Assembly: GCF_024362765.1 (NCBI RefSeq)
Contig: NZ_CP093302.1
Location: 1,828,001-1,892,000 of the forward strand
Reading direction: 5' to 3'
DNA length: 64,000 nucleotides
From: Alkalihalobacillus sp. LMS6
Lineage (GTDB): Bacteria; Bacillota; Bacilli; Bacillales; Bacillaceae_D
Shown here: positions 1 to 8,549 of the stretch, piece after piece
Position numbering within the stretch: the first letter of the stretch is position 1
How the letters are laid out: each line of letters starts with the position of its first letter
Position numbers and translations under genes: made by a program
Notes under the pieces: model-generated
The model's database searches: none
What the model was told of the DNA's origin: nothing
The model's input: the letters and a program-made list of their open reading frames with translations, nothing else

Positions 1-315
1 AATCTGGAGCCGTTTAAAGCGCCCGATTGCAGTTAGATCCTCTTTCACTTGATCCGCCAGCTCACGGGTTGGTGTTAAAATTAAAGAATGTACTTTATTC
101 TCATCCCAATCTATTTTTTCACATAAAGGAATGCCATAGGCTGCTGTTTTACCACTTCCTGTTTGCGATTGAGCAACAAGATCCTGTTTTTCTTTATGAA
201 GCAGCAACGGAATCACCATTTGCTGAATAGAAGTTGGACTAGTATAGTGTAAGAAAGATAGAGCACGTTTAATTTCGCTACTTAATGGATACTGAGAAAA
301 TAGTTTTTTATTCAT
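1..315 (-). CDS. dbpA: DEAD-box RNA helicase, DbpA/YxiN type (N-terminal part, cut by window edge)
   Basis: Only the first 105 residues are present; the gene runs off the left edge. The protein begins [19 protein letters not shown] and shows the Q-motif region (PTSIQQ), motif I ([10 protein letters not shown]) and motif Ia (LTPTREL). The segment around [14 protein letters not shown] and [14 protein letters not shown] closely resembles Bacillus DbpA/YxiN, an ATP-dependent helicase acting on 23S rRNA during large-subunit assembly. DEAD, SAT and the C-terminal RNA-binding domain lie outside the window, so the subfamily call rests on the N-terminus. A GAGGTG Shine-Dalgarno site lies 5-6 bases before the ATG. 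Confidence 0.8.
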   Translation of the reverse strand, partial: MNKKLFSQYPLSSEIKRALSFLHYTSPTSIQQMVIPLLLHKEKQDLVAQSQTGSGKTAAYGIPLCEKIDWDENKVHSLILTPTRELADQVKEDLTAIGRFKRLQI

Positions 316-461
316 ACGACACCTCACACCCTTAAGCATACTCTATTTATCGCTAAATAGAAAAGCGATCCTGTTCATTTTATAATAGTCAATTTCAGGA
401 TTGACTTCAGAATTTACGTGTGGGAATGTCAACTACGTTACAAAAGGTTAGGTGATTTTTC

Positions 462-611
462 ATGGAAGGCATACAACAAGGACTCTTTTTACTAGTAGCG
501 ATTGCCTTTATCGTGTTGATGTTTGCGCTTATCCGTATCATTGTCCGGATCGTTTTTGCTTTATTTAAAAAATTAATTCAGTTGTTTCAACAAGTACGAC
601 CAAATAAATAG
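462..611 (+). CDS. Small membrane protein, 49 aa
   Basis: Short ORF beginning MEGIQQGLFLLVAIAFIVLM, with one long hydrophobic helix (about residues 7-35) that becomes amphipathic and basic, and a basic tail ending QVRPNK. An AGGTGA Shine-Dalgarno site sits 6 bases before the ATG. It lies between the divergent helicase gene and the DfsB-type gene, and a TTGACT hexamer about 60 bases upstream could be a -35 element. I do not recognise a family; it is probably a single-span inner-membrane protein. The call rests on the ribosome site and composition only. Confidence 0.5.
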   Translation: MEGIQQGLFLLVAIAFIVLMFALIRIIVRIVFALFKKLIQLFQQVRPNK

Positions 612-654
612 TGGCGAAAACTTGTCTATATACTAGTAAAAGGTGGACTGTTAC

Positions 655-1167
655 ATGAGTGAAGGCATGTTAAAAGAAAAACTACTAGCGGATAATGAAA
701 TGCAGTTTGAAGCTCTTTTAAACCTTATAAAATCTGTACCCGCTCGAAAAAGAACGTTATCTGTGGATTCCAGTGATCGTGATAAAAATTTTCGAGACGT
801 TATGATGCATGTGTATGAATGGCAGGCAATGCTCGAGCGCTGGTATCGTGAAGGCATGGATGGCGATTCCCCTTTCATGCCCGCACCTGGGTTCAAATGG
901 CGCAATCTACACTCTCTCAATCAACAGATATGGGAGGCGTATCAAGAGGTGACGTTGAATCAAGCGCTTAAAAAAGTAACATTAAGCCATGAGAGAGTGA
1001 CGGCTTTAATTAAACGCCACACTGAAGAAGAACTCATGACGAAAAAGTACTACAAGTGGACAAAAACCAGTAGTTTGCATACATATTTTGCCGCGAATAC
1101 GTTGAGTCATTATATATGGGCGTTAAAGAAGTGTAAGAACATTGCGGTGAAAATTCAAAGAACATGA
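655..1167 (+). CDS. ClbS/DfsB family four-helix-bundle protein
   Basis: 170 aa from the ATG at 655, which has GGTGG 8 bases upstream; a GTG 12 bases earlier is in frame but has no ribosome site. Family landmarks are the early MHVYEWQAMLERW, the central APGFKWRNLHSLNQQIWEAY and the C-terminal SHYIWALKK. The family (DUF1706) includes ClbS, the colibactin self-protection protein, and many Bacillus members of unknown role with a DinB-like fold. No colibactin-like genes are nearby, so a specific activity cannot be assigned. It sits just upstream of bdhA on the same strand, separated by 49 bases. Confidence 0.75.
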   Translation: MSEGMLKEKLLADNEMQFEALLNLIKSVPARKRTLSVDSSDRDKNFRDVMMHVYEWQAMLERWYREGMDGDSPFMPAPGFKWRNLHSLNQQIWEAYQEVTLNQALKKVTLSHERVTALIKRHTEEELMTKKYYKWTKTSSLHTYFAANTLSHYIWALKKCKNIAVKIQRT

Positions 1168-1216
1168 TCTACATCAATTCTACATTCTATGGTAGATGAA
1201 TCTGGAGGAATCCTTT

Positions 1217-1996
1217 ATGACACGTTCAAATCAAGTGGTTTTAATAACAGGAGCCGCAAGTGGAATTGGTTTTGAAATTGGAAAACGCTTTGCCTCAAAT
1301 GGTGCAAAGGTGATGTTGGCTGACCGTGATGAAGCTGGATTAACACGTGCCAAAGCCTTTTTTAACGAGCAAGGTTATACAGCAAGTGTTGTTCTTGCTG
1401 ACATCACACAAGAAGAAGATGTGCAACAAATGATTGAAAAGACCGTCAATCAATTCGGACGGTTAGACGTTTTAATAAACAATGCTGGCATGCAGCACGT
1501 TGCTCCAATTGAAGAATTTGAAGTGGAACGGTACCGTTTGCTTATTGAGATTATGCTTGTTGGACCGTTTTTAGCGATTAAATATGCTCTGCCGATTATG
1601 AAAGAGCAAGGTTTTGGACGCATTATCAATATGTCTTCTATTAATGGGTTAATAGGTTTTGCAGGAAAAGCCGCTTATAATAGTGCAAAACACGGCATCA
1701 TCGGCTTGTCTAAGGTAGCTGCTTTAGAATGTGCCGAGTCAAATATTACGGTAAACTGCATTGCACCAGGGTATATCGACACCCCACTCGTACGTAATCA
1801 AATGAAAGATTTGGCTCGAGCGCGCGGCGTGGATGAACAAAAGGTGTTAGAAGATGTCATCTACCCGCTTGTTCCCCAAAAACGTTTAATCACCGTTGAA
1901 GAAGTCTCAAGCATGGCTGTTTACCTATCAACGGAAGAAGCCCGAGGCATTACCGGGCAAACGATGGTCATAGATGGTGGCTATACGGTGCAATAA
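1217..1996 (+). CDS. bdhA: 3-hydroxybutyrate dehydrogenase (SDR family)
   Basis: 259 aa. Start chosen at ATG 1217, which has TGGAGGA at 1203-1209. Classical short-chain dehydrogenase: NAD-binding TGAASGIG near residue 11, NNAG near 90, and catalytic Ser/Tyr/Lys in MSSINGLIG...AYNSAKHG. The segments HVAPIEEF, GYIDTPLVRNQ and VYPLVPQKRL-like IYPLVPQKRLITVEE are typical of bacterial D-beta-hydroxybutyrate dehydrogenases, which interconvert 3-hydroxybutyrate and acetoacetate with NAD in short-chain fatty acid or polyhydroxybutyrate metabolism. Here the gene stands alone, without transport or CoA-transferase partners. Confidence 0.85.
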   Translation: MTRSNQVVLITGAASGIGFEIGKRFASNGAKVMLADRDEAGLTRAKAFFNEQGYTASVVLADITQEEDVQQMIEKTVNQFGRLDVLINNAGMQHVAPIEEFEVERYRLLIEIMLVGPFLAIKYALPIMKEQGFGRIINMSSINGLIGFAGKAAYNSAKHGIIGLSKVAALECAESNITVNCIAPGYIDTPLVRNQMKDLARARGVDEQKVLEDVIYPLVPQKRLITVEEVSSMAVYLSTEEARGITGQTMVIDGGYTVQ

Positions 1997-2078
1997 AAGT
2001 AAATTTTTATACCAATTTGAAAAGATAATTATGAATGGTAGGATTGTACCCCTATCATTCTTCTGGCACCAACCTTCC

Positions 2079-2549
2079 TTACAAATACTTTTTCAAAAGC
2101 GTCTCAGGGATATGGCAATAATCGTCTGGGCATCGAGTCAATCGATTTTGGTGTTCCTCTGCGCTGCGTATGTAGTTTGTCAGTGGTAAAACCTCCACTA
2201 CGATCGAACCTTTATCCTCTCTTGTATGGATAAACGCTTTCGCTTGATCAAGATGAGCAATCTTTTCACTATAAACGCCTGTTCGGTATTTTTTGCCGAC
2301 ATCTTGTCCTTGTTGATTAAGGCTATATGGATCAATGATTTCGAAAAAATAACCCATTAATTCGTGAACAGTGACTGTAAAGGGATCGAATGTTGTTTTG
2401 ACACATTCTGCATAACCGTCATAAGGTCCTGCTAACGTCTGCGTTGTGCCATTTGCTCTTCCAGCTTCAGTTGATGTGACGCCAGGTAATGTTTGAATGA
2501 ATGCTTGCACACCCCATAAACAGCCCCCGGCAAAATAGATGACTTCCAT
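2079..2549 (-). CDS. msrA: Peptide methionine sulfoxide reductase MsrA
   Basis: 156 aa beginning MEVIYFAGGCLWGVQAF, with GGGAGGCG upstream of the chosen ATG. MsrA reduces methionine-S-sulfoxide in oxidised proteins, recycled by thioredoxin. The catalytic Cys is in GGCLWG; most family members have GCFWG, so Phe to Leu is a modest deviation. FEIIDPYSLNQQGQDVG, YRTGVYS and the C-terminal CPDDYCHIP are typical of the Bacillus short MsrA form and supply possible resolving cysteines. There is no fused or adjacent msrB. Convergent with bdhA. Confidence 0.85.
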   Translation of the reverse strand: MEVIYFAGGCLWGVQAFIQTLPGVTSTEAGRANGTTQTLAGPYDGYAECVKTTFDPFTVTVHELMGYFFEIIDPYSLNQQGQDVGKKYRTGVYSEKIAHLDQAKAFIHTREDKGSIVVEVLPLTNYIRSAEEHQNRLTRCPDDYCHIPETLLKKYL

Positions 2550-2686
2550 CTGTCTACGCCTCCCACTTTTTTTATCATTGTACATGCACAACCCTCATTC
2601 TGCTACCTTTCAGTAAAAAGCTCTTGCGTGTGACTTTACGTCACACCTTATGCTTAGTGTATCTTCATGTTGAAAGGATGAATGAA

Positions 2687-3901
2687 ATGAATCAATCACT
2701 CTTTAAAAATCGCCCCTTTATCTTTTTGTTTATGGCAAGTTTTTTAGCGATTATTGGCTATAGCATGTTCTTTATGACAACGACATGGTTTGTGATTTCA
2801 GATCTTGGGTCAGCACGTTCATTAGGAATCATTTTAATTGCGATGACGGTGCCAAGAATTGTCATGATGGCGTTTGGTGGGGTCATTGCAGATAAATTTA
2901 AGAAAACGACTATTATGTTTAGCACAAGTTTCATTCAAGGAATATCGGTACTAATCGTATTTTTCTTTCATCAAGCAGGTGAATTACGCTTTGAATACCT
3001 TCTCGGATTAGGACTTATTTTTGGTACGTTAGACGCTTTCTCAGGACCTGCTGGTACATCGCTTATACCGAAATTGGTTCAAAAAAGCCAAATTAAGCAA
3101 GCGAACGCCATCATTCAAGGGCTTGGTCAAATTGGTTTTGTTGTTGGTCCTATCATTGCAGGAAGTGTGATGGAATTTGGCGGGGTAACAACAGGCTATC
3201 TCGTTGCTGCGATCATTGTGCTCTTGTCTGCTTTCTTTATGTTTCCACCATTCTTAAAAGAAGGTCCAGTAGATAATACGGTCAAACAAACGCCGCTTAA
3301 AGATTTACTAGAAGGGTTTTCTTATGTAAAAGCGAGTAAATATTTAGTTACAGGTATTCTTATTTTAATTACGCTAAACTTTTTTGCTTTTGGAGCGATT
3401 TCTATTGCCATTCCCATTCTTGTAGAAACATATGGTGGAACGCCTATTAATTTAAGTTATATTGAAGCGGGCTTAGGAATTGGTATGCTTGTCAGTACAG
3501 CCATTATCGGAACGGTAAAAATTCGCCGTCGCGGCTTGACGTCGATCCTCGGCTTAATTGCGACACTTGTCGTAGCCGTTGCTTTTAGCCAGATTCCAAA
3601 TTTAGCTGTGTTAACGGCACTTGCATTTTTACTTGGTTTTTCAATGACCTTTGTTTCCATTCCTTTCTTTACGTCGGCTCAAGAAGATACAGATCCACGC
3701 ATTATGGGCAGGGTCATGAGTATTGTCTTTCTTGCTATGAATGGATTTGATCCTCTTGCGTACGCGGGTGTGACATTTCTAGTATCCAGAGGGATTGATA
3801 TTCAATCGATTATTCTCACGTTTTCACTTATTGGATTATTCATTGCGTTTCTCCTTTTATGGAAAGGCAAAACCTATCGAAAACATAAATCAATCTATTA
3901 A
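2687..3901 (+). CDS. MFS transporter, EntS/MFS_3-like exporter
   Basis: 404 aa from ATG 2687, with AAAGG 9 bases upstream; an ATG at 2678 is too close to that site. About twelve hydrophobic segments. Family signs are the loop between helices 2 and 3 (GGVIADKFKKTT) and QANAIIQGLGQIGFVVGPIIAG in the helix 5 region. Likely a proton-coupled exporter of a small molecule at the cytoplasmic membrane, most like the EntS-type subgroup. Substrate unknown, since no siderophore or regulator gene is adjacent. It ends in a bidirectional terminator shared with the YdhK gene. Confidence 0.7.
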   Translation: MNQSLFKNRPFIFLFMASFLAIIGYSMFFMTTTWFVISDLGSARSLGIILIAMTVPRIVMMAFGGVIADKFKKTTIMFSTSFIQGISVLIVFFFHQAGELRFEYLLGLGLIFGTLDAFSGPAGTSLIPKLVQKSQIKQANAIIQGLGQIGFVVGPIIAGSVMEFGGVTTGYLVAAIIVLLSAFFMFPPFLKEGPVDNTVKQTPLKDLLEGFSYVKASKYLVTGILILITLNFFAFGAISIAIPILVETYGGTPINLSYIEAGLGIGMLVSTAIIGTVKIRRRGLTSILGLIATLVVAVAFSQIPNLAVLTALAFLLGFSMTFVSIPFFTSAQEDTDPRIMGRVMSIVFLAMNGFDPLAYAGVTFLVSRGIDIQSIILTFSLIGLFIAFLLLWKGKTYRKHKSIY

Positions 3902-3928
3902 AAAAAGTGAGCAAAAGCTCACTTTTTT
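3901..3928. terminator. Bidirectional intrinsic terminator
   Basis: Perfect 12-bp stem AAAAAAGTGAGC / GCTCACTTTTTT with an AAAA loop. It has T-runs in both directions and sits between the convergent MFS and YdhK genes. Confidence 0.9.
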
Positions 3929-3943
3929 CTACATCATCTATCC

Positions 3944-4531
3944 TTATTCGACAGCCGTTAATTCCTCTTCAACGACCCATTTGTGATTCTGAACTTCTTC
4001 TCCATCTGTTGTGGTAAAATCAACCATATAAACGGTTGTACTCTGTGCTGAATCAATTTCCGCTACAGCACCTTCCATCCCTGTCATATGAGAGGCGTCC
4101 ATCGATGCTTCTTCACCGATTTCGAGAGGCTCTTCCCCCACTTCTACAAATTCTTCATGTACGACCCATTCATGATCTTCCACTCGTTGACCGCCATCTG
4201 TCGGATCATAAGAAACCGTATAGACGGTCGTATCAAACGCTCCTGTTATTACGACCTCAACACCGTTCATTTCCGGCATATGCCCGTCTTCAATATAAGC
4301 TGTCGTTCCAACTGGAAACAACGGATCTTCAGCCTCTTCTAAGCCTTCGGGTATTTCGCCTGAACTTGATAAATCCATTTCATGCCCAGCATGTTCATCG
4401 CTCGCTTCATCATGTGTGTCATGTTTCTCAGCGGTTTCAGAGGTATCGTCTGTTTCTCCATTTCCACATGCAACAAGGGTAAAGGTTAGTCCGATAAGTG
4501 TTGCTGCCACTATAGAGTTATTTTTTCGCAT
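3944..4531 (-). CDS. ydhK: YdhK-like lipoprotein with two DUF1541 repeats
   Basis: 195 aa. A signal peptide ends in the lipobox LVAC (Cys22), so it is predicted to be a membrane-anchored lipoprotein outside the cell. An acidic, His-rich linker (KHDTHDEASDEHAGHEMD) follows. Two repeats each contain a TTVY element and then HEWVVHEEF or HKWVVEEEL, the signature of DUF1541. In B. subtilis YdhK is a lipoprotein of unknown function; His/Met/Asp content suggests metal contact, which is inference. AGGAGG precedes the ATG. The high Asp/Glu content is typical of surface proteins in alkaliphiles. Confidence 0.82.
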   Translation of the reverse strand: MRKNNSIVAATLIGLTFTLVACGNGETDDTSETAEKHDTHDEASDEHAGHEMDLSSSGEIPEGLEEAEDPLFPVGTTAYIEDGHMPEMNGVEVVITGAFDTTVYTVSYDPTDGGQRVEDHEWVVHEEFVEVGEEPLEIGEEASMDASHMTGMEGAVAEIDSAQSTTVYMVDFTTTDGEEVQNHKWVVEEELTAVE

Positions 4532-4643
4532 ATGTAAACCTCCTAAAGTATTTTCATAAATATACCATACCCTTGTATAGTATTAGAAGATGGATTATTA
4601 AAAATGAGGATTTATCACTAGTGCAAGCCATATAGAATGACAG

Positions 4644-5492
4644 TTAATGATCGTCTTTTCGTTTAAATGTTGATCCCCTGGACTCATGTGCATTAATGAT
4701 CGTGAAAAAGGCATGCTTGTCTACCGCATAAATGGCTTTTTTGAGCTGCATAATTTCCATTCGCTTCACGACAACATAAAGCACATCTTTTTCGTCACCC
4801 TCGTAACCACCCTGTCCTTTTAACCGTGTGACTCCTTTTCCTAACCGCTGTGTGAGAATATTTGTTAGTTCATCGTAGTGACTTGATACGATCATGACCG
4901 CTTTTGTTGAATCTAACCCTTCTACAACGGTATCAATGGCTTTCGCAGCAACATAGTACGTCAGCACCGAGTACATCGCATTCTCTATACCAAATACAAA
5001 CACTGCCCATGCAAAGACAAAGATATTAAAAACGAGGACACATTCACCGACTGTGAACGGCAATCGTTTTGTGATAAGTAAGGATAAAATTTCTGTACCG
5101 TCCATGGCACCGCCATTTCGAATGACGATCCCAACTCCAATTCCTAATAACAGCCCACCAAAAATTGTTGCTAATAAAGGGGTATCTGTTATGGGCGCAA
5201 AGTGAAACTGATGTAAGATCGCCTCGGTTGCGGCTAATCCAATGATTCCGAGAAGAGAGTAAACGAAAAAAGATTTTCCTAAATGTTTATAGCCTATGTA
5301 TAAGAAAGGAATGTTCAAGAGAAAGACGAGTAATCCGAAATTAATTGACGTTATGCGGTTTAAGATTAAAGATATCCCAATAATTCCACCGTCGATAATG
5401 TTATTTGGTAATAAGAATAATTCAATCGCGACAGCAGCAAAAATAGCACCTACAATCACAAGTAGCCATCGAACTGAAGAGTAAGATCTCAA
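4644..5492 (-). CDS. YitT family membrane protein (DUF161 plus DUF2179)
   Basis: 282 aa. I place the start at the TTG at 5492 because GGGAGGCG lies about 6 bases upstream; an in-frame TTG 33 bases earlier has no such site. Five to six hydrophobic segments (residues about 8-185) carry the YitT-type NNIIDGGIIGISLI and GIGVGIVIRNGGAMDGTEI. A cytoplasmic C-terminal domain has VVEGLDSTKAVMIVS and DEKDVLYVVVKRMEI (DUF2179, related to PII-like folds). Most Bacillus genomes carry several paralogues; the transported or sensed molecule is unknown. Confidence 0.82.
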   Translation of the reverse strand: MRSYSSVRWLLVIVGAIFAAVAIELFLLPNNIIDGGIIGISLILNRITSINFGLLVFLLNIPFLYIGYKHLGKSFFVYSLLGIIGLAATEAILHQFHFAPITDTPLLATIFGGLLLGIGVGIVIRNGGAMDGTEILSLLITKRLPFTVGECVLVFNIFVFAWAVFVFGIENAMYSVLTYYVAAKAIDTVVEGLDSTKAVMIVSSHYDELTNILTQRLGKGVTRLKGQGGYEGDEKDVLYVVVKRMEIMQLKKAIYAVDKHAFFTIINAHESRGSTFKRKDDH

Positions 5493-5685
5493 CGTAAACG
5501 CCTCCCTCTCTTTTACTATGGTCAATTGGAGAATTATTATGCAATATTACCCATGTATGGATCATCCTTTAGACTCAATTCATGTGAACAAATGATGAAA
5601 TTCGTGTTCTTACTTCAATGTCGAATGGATTGAACCGATTTAATGAGTAAGGCAAGTCTTATATTTTTAACTAAAGGAGACATTC

Positions 5686-6492
5686 ATGGATAAGTCGTCA
5701 TACATTGGTATTTTTCTAGGTTTTTGCACAATCGTACTTGGTATCCTTTTAAAAGGGTCAAGTCTTGAAGTTTTACTAAATCCTGCAGCAATTGTCATCA
5801 TCTTACTAGGAACGTTCGCTTGTGTGTTCATTGCGTTTCCTTTTGACGATATTAAACGAATTCCAAAGCTTTTCCGCGTTCTTTTTTCAAATAGAAAAGA
5901 CGAAACCCAAGAGGAGATCATTGAACATTTTGTTGAGTATGCATCCATATCTAGACGAGATGGCATGCTTGCGTTGGAAGGCAAAATCGACGAGATTGAG
6001 GATCCTTTTTTTAGACAAGCGATTCGTATGATGATTGATGGCCAAGATCCTGATTTTATTCGTCATGCGATGCACGAGCGCATTGATGCAATGCAAGAGC
6101 GACATGCTTCAGGAGCTGCTATCTTTAGTCAAGCTGGCACGTACTCGCCAAGCTTAGGCGTTTTAGGAGCAGTGCTCGGTTTAATTGCTGCTTTAGGAAA
6201 TTTAGACGATATTACGATGCTAGGGGAATCAATTGCCGCTGCTTTCGTTGCTACGCTGCTCGGAATTTTCTTCGGTTACGTACTTTGGCACCCTTTTGCA
6301 AACAAATTAAAACGAAAGTCAAAGGTTGAGGTTTTACATCAACATATGATTATTGAAGGCACGATTGCGATTATTAACGGAAGCTCTCCTCGTTCAATCG
6401 AAGAATACTTAAGTGTGTATCTAGAAGAGAAGAAACAACATCGCGTAAAGGGAGGAGTCGAGAGTAAAAATGTTGCAGAAGCGGAGATCTAG
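5686..6492 (+). CDS. motP: Flagellar motor stator protein MotP (MotA/TolQ/ExbB family)
   Basis: 268 aa with four membrane segments: two near residues 5-50 and two in GVLGAVLGLIAAL and AAFVATLLGIFFGYVLW. The cytoplasmic loop between helices 2 and 3 carries charged stretches, including EEIIEHFVEYASISRRDGMLALE and DPFFRQAIRMMIDG, which in MotA/MotP homologues contact the rotor. Together with MotS it should form the ion-channel stator, sodium-driven in characterised bacilli. AAAGGAG precedes the ATG. The stop overlaps the start of motS, implying translational coupling. In B. subtilis motPS follows ccpA; here the upstream neighbour is a divergent yitT. Confidence 0.88.
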   Translation: MDKSSYIGIFLGFCTIVLGILLKGSSLEVLLNPAAIVIILLGTFACVFIAFPFDDIKRIPKLFRVLFSNRKDETQEEIIEHFVEYASISRRDGMLALEGKIDEIEDPFFRQAIRMMIDGQDPDFIRHAMHERIDAMQERHASGAAIFSQAGTYSPSLGVLGAVLGLIAALGNLDDITMLGESIAAAFVATLLGIFFGYVLWHPFANKLKRKSKVEVLHQHMIIEGTIAIINGSSPRSIEEYLSVYLEEKKQHRVKGGVESKNVAEAEI

Positions 6493-7240
6493 ATCGCGGT
6501 CTGAAGATGAGCATGTGGATGAATCGTGGCTTCTACCTTATGCTGATATGCTAACGTTATTAGTTGCGTTGTTTATTGTGTTGTTTGCCATGGGTCAAGT
6601 CGATCAAGCAAAATATGATGAATTACGCGTTGTCCTTTCTGAAACCCTCGGTGGCAAAGGCATTCTTGATTACCAAGATTCGATCGTTGAAGACGAAAGC
6701 CCTACCGAAGATTCAACCATCTCGACAGAGCTATTAAGCGAAGCAGCGAAAGTTGAGAAATCCGAACTGGAGCAACTGCAATCCCAGCTTAATGGCTACA
6801 TAGAGGAAAAAGCACTGGCTGACCGTTTGCAAACGGAGCTCGGTGCATCCGGGTTGCTTATTACGATTAACGACGGCATTTTGTTTGATTCTGGAAGCGC
6901 CGAGCTACGACAAAACTCTCATGAGCTAATGGAACAATTGTCTGCAATGCTTGCTTCTGACCCTCCCCGCTATATACAAGTATCTGGACATACCGATAAT
7001 GTTCCGATGGCAGGAGCAACTTTTGAATCTAATTGGGATTTAAGTGGCGCTCGTGCATATAATGTAATGAAGCTATTCTTAGAATCAAATTATTTAGAGG
7101 CGCATCAACTCTCTTATACAGGATACGGTGAATATCACCCAGTAGCGTCAAATGACACGACAGAAGGAAGAGAACAAAATCGACGCGTTGAAATTTTGGT
7201 CCTTCCATTGGAAAACTTAACTGAAGTAGAATCATCGTAA
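6470..7240 (+). CDS. motS: Flagellar motor stator protein MotS (OmpA-type peptidoglycan-binding)
   Basis: 256 aa, start overlapping motP by 23 bases. One membrane helix near residues 21-41 carries the channel Asp in LLPYADMLTLLVALFIVLF (Asp26), the ion-binding acid of MotB/MotS proteins. A periplasmic linker with acidic coiled-coil character precedes an OmpA domain (GHTDNVPM and REQNRRVEILV), which anchors the stator to peptidoglycan. Pairing with MotP points to the sodium-type stator, but the coupling ion cannot be decided from sequence alone. An inverted repeat just after the stop probably ends the operon. Confidence 0.88.
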   Translation: MLQKRRSRSRSEDEHVDESWLLPYADMLTLLVALFIVLFAMGQVDQAKYDELRVVLSETLGGKGILDYQDSIVEDESPTEDSTISTELLSEAAKVEKSELEQLQSQLNGYIEEKALADRLQTELGASGLLITINDGILFDSGSAELRQNSHELMEQLSAMLASDPPRYIQVSGHTDNVPMAGATFESNWDLSGARAYNVMKLFLESNYLEAHQLSYTGYGEYHPVASNDTTEGREQNRRVEILVLPLENLTEVESS

Positions 7241-7245
7241 TGTAA

Positions 7246-7300
7246 AACACCTAGATCTCGCTACGTGAATGTTATGCGCGCGATGTCTAGGTGTTCTTGT
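7246..7300 (+). terminator. Probable terminator of motPS
   Basis: Inverted repeat AACACCTAGA / TCTAGGTGTT (10 bp) at 7246-7255 and 7286-7295, with a 30-base GC-containing interior. The tail (CTTGT) is only weakly T-rich, so it could also be a 3' stabilising stem. Confidence 0.5.
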
Positions 7301-7306
7301 ATAGAT

Positions 7307-7336
7307 TTGACAGTAAAATAAGCGCTCTTATACAAT
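7307..7336 (+). promoter_or_regulatory. Sigma-A-type promoter for ytvI
   Basis: -35 TTGACA at 7307-7312 and -10 TACAAT at 7331-7336 with an 18-base spacer, about 40 bases upstream of the ytvI start. Predicted from consensus only. Confidence 0.6.
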
Positions 7337-7379
7337 AAGATAAAAGAAAGCTTACTTGTCGTTGGAAGAAGGTGTGTCT

Positions 7380-8510
7380 TTGTCTAAAGAAGTTGGTTGG
7401 ATGGTTTTACGTACATTCATAATCATTCTTTCTCTTATTTTGTTTGGCTGGCTCGTTGCTAGACTGTTTTCCCTTACATATCCATTCTGGTTTGCGGCAT
7501 TATTTGCATGGATGCTCCAACCGGTTGCCCGTTTTTTTCAATATAAATTGAAATTTAACAAAGGATTTGCAAGTTTATTTGGTTTATTAGGTGGCATCTT
7601 AGCAATAAGTGCGGTTCTAACAGGAATTGTGTTTCTTGTGTACTTTAGTTTGCGCCAGTTTTTCGAACAAGTTCCAACTTGGATTGAAGAAGGTGCTGAA
7701 AAGATACAGATCTTCTTTAATGAAACGATTTTGCCGTTATGGCACCAATTCCTTCAAACGTTCGATCAGTTCGATGCAGGTGGCACTAGTCCACTCTCAG
7801 AAGGGATTAATCAATTAGGGACCTCGATTAGTAATCTTGTCGGTGATCTCGGACAGGCTGCGCTAGATCTTATTGGAAACATTCTTATTGGTCTTCCAAG
7901 TTTTCTAGTTGCTTTTCTGTTTATTATCTTAAGCATTTATTTTATGGGAAAAAGCTGGAGTTTTTACCAATCGGTCTACGATCGTCACATTCCTCGTAAA
8001 GTTCGTACTAAAGGAAAAGAGTTTGTACAAGCAACACGGATTCGTTTGTTCGGATTTATTCGTGCTCAAATCATTCTCATGATGGTTACAGCGGTGATTG
8101 TGTTTGTAGGCTTGCTGATCCTCAACGTGGAAAACGCTTGGATGCTAGCGATTGTTGTTGGGATTGCTGAATTGCTGCCTTATTTAGGAACTGGGACCAT
8201 ATTAATTCCGTGGTTTGTGTATCTTTTCGTAACAGGAGATATTTCAGGGGGATTAGGCATCGCTATTCTATATGTCATCATCGTGATCATTAGGCAAATG
8301 CTCGAACCGAAGATTTTGTCGACAAATATGAATTTAAATCCCGTAGCGGTTTTAATTTCACTTTTTGCCGGACTGCAGTTGTTTGGCGCTTTTGGACTTT
8401 TCTTAGGTCCGGTATTACTCGTGCTAATCGTCATCCTCAATGACATCGGCTTTTTTCGAACGGTTATTCATTTTATTCGTTTCGGTTTTGATGATACAAA
8501 AGCAAATTAA
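7380..8510 (+). CDS. ytvI: AI-2E family / YtvI-like integral membrane protein
   Basis: 376 aa from a TTG at 7380 that has AAGGTG 5 bases upstream; a TTG at 7356 is an alternative start. Seven or eight hydrophobic segments. Family features are PFWFAALFAWMLQPVARF near the N-terminus, the central GFIRAQIILMMVTAVIVFVG and ELLPYLGTG, and the late QMLEPKILSTNMNLNPVAVL. This is the AI-2E/PerM superfamily. The Bacillus YtvI group is annotated as sporulation-associated; transported substrate unproven. It stands alone between two terminators. Confidence 0.78.
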   Translation: MSKEVGWMVLRTFIIILSLILFGWLVARLFSLTYPFWFAALFAWMLQPVARFFQYKLKFNKGFASLFGLLGGILAISAVLTGIVFLVYFSLRQFFEQVPTWIEEGAEKIQIFFNETILPLWHQFLQTFDQFDAGGTSPLSEGINQLGTSISNLVGDLGQAALDLIGNILIGLPSFLVAFLFIILSIYFMGKSWSFYQSVYDRHIPRKVRTKGKEFVQATRIRLFGFIRAQIILMMVTAVIVFVGLLILNVENAWMLAIVVGIAELLPYLGTGTILIPWFVYLFVTGDISGGLGIAILYVIIVIIRQMLEPKILSTNMNLNPVAVLISLFAGLQLFGAFGLFLGPVLLVLIVILNDIGFFRTVIHFIRFGFDDTKAN

Positions 8511-8548
8511 AAACAAGCCACTCACTAACCGGAGTGGCTTGTTTTTTT
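8511..8548. terminator. Bidirectional intrinsic terminator
   Basis: Stem AAACAAGCCACTC / GAGTGGCTTGTTT followed by a T-run. It lies between convergent ytvI and yteA. Confidence 0.88.
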
Positions 8549-8549
8549 G

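Noticed and set aside
4036-4482. 148-aa plus-strand ORF
   Set aside because: It is antisense to ydhK and has a low-complexity His/Leu translation produced by the repeats on the other strand.
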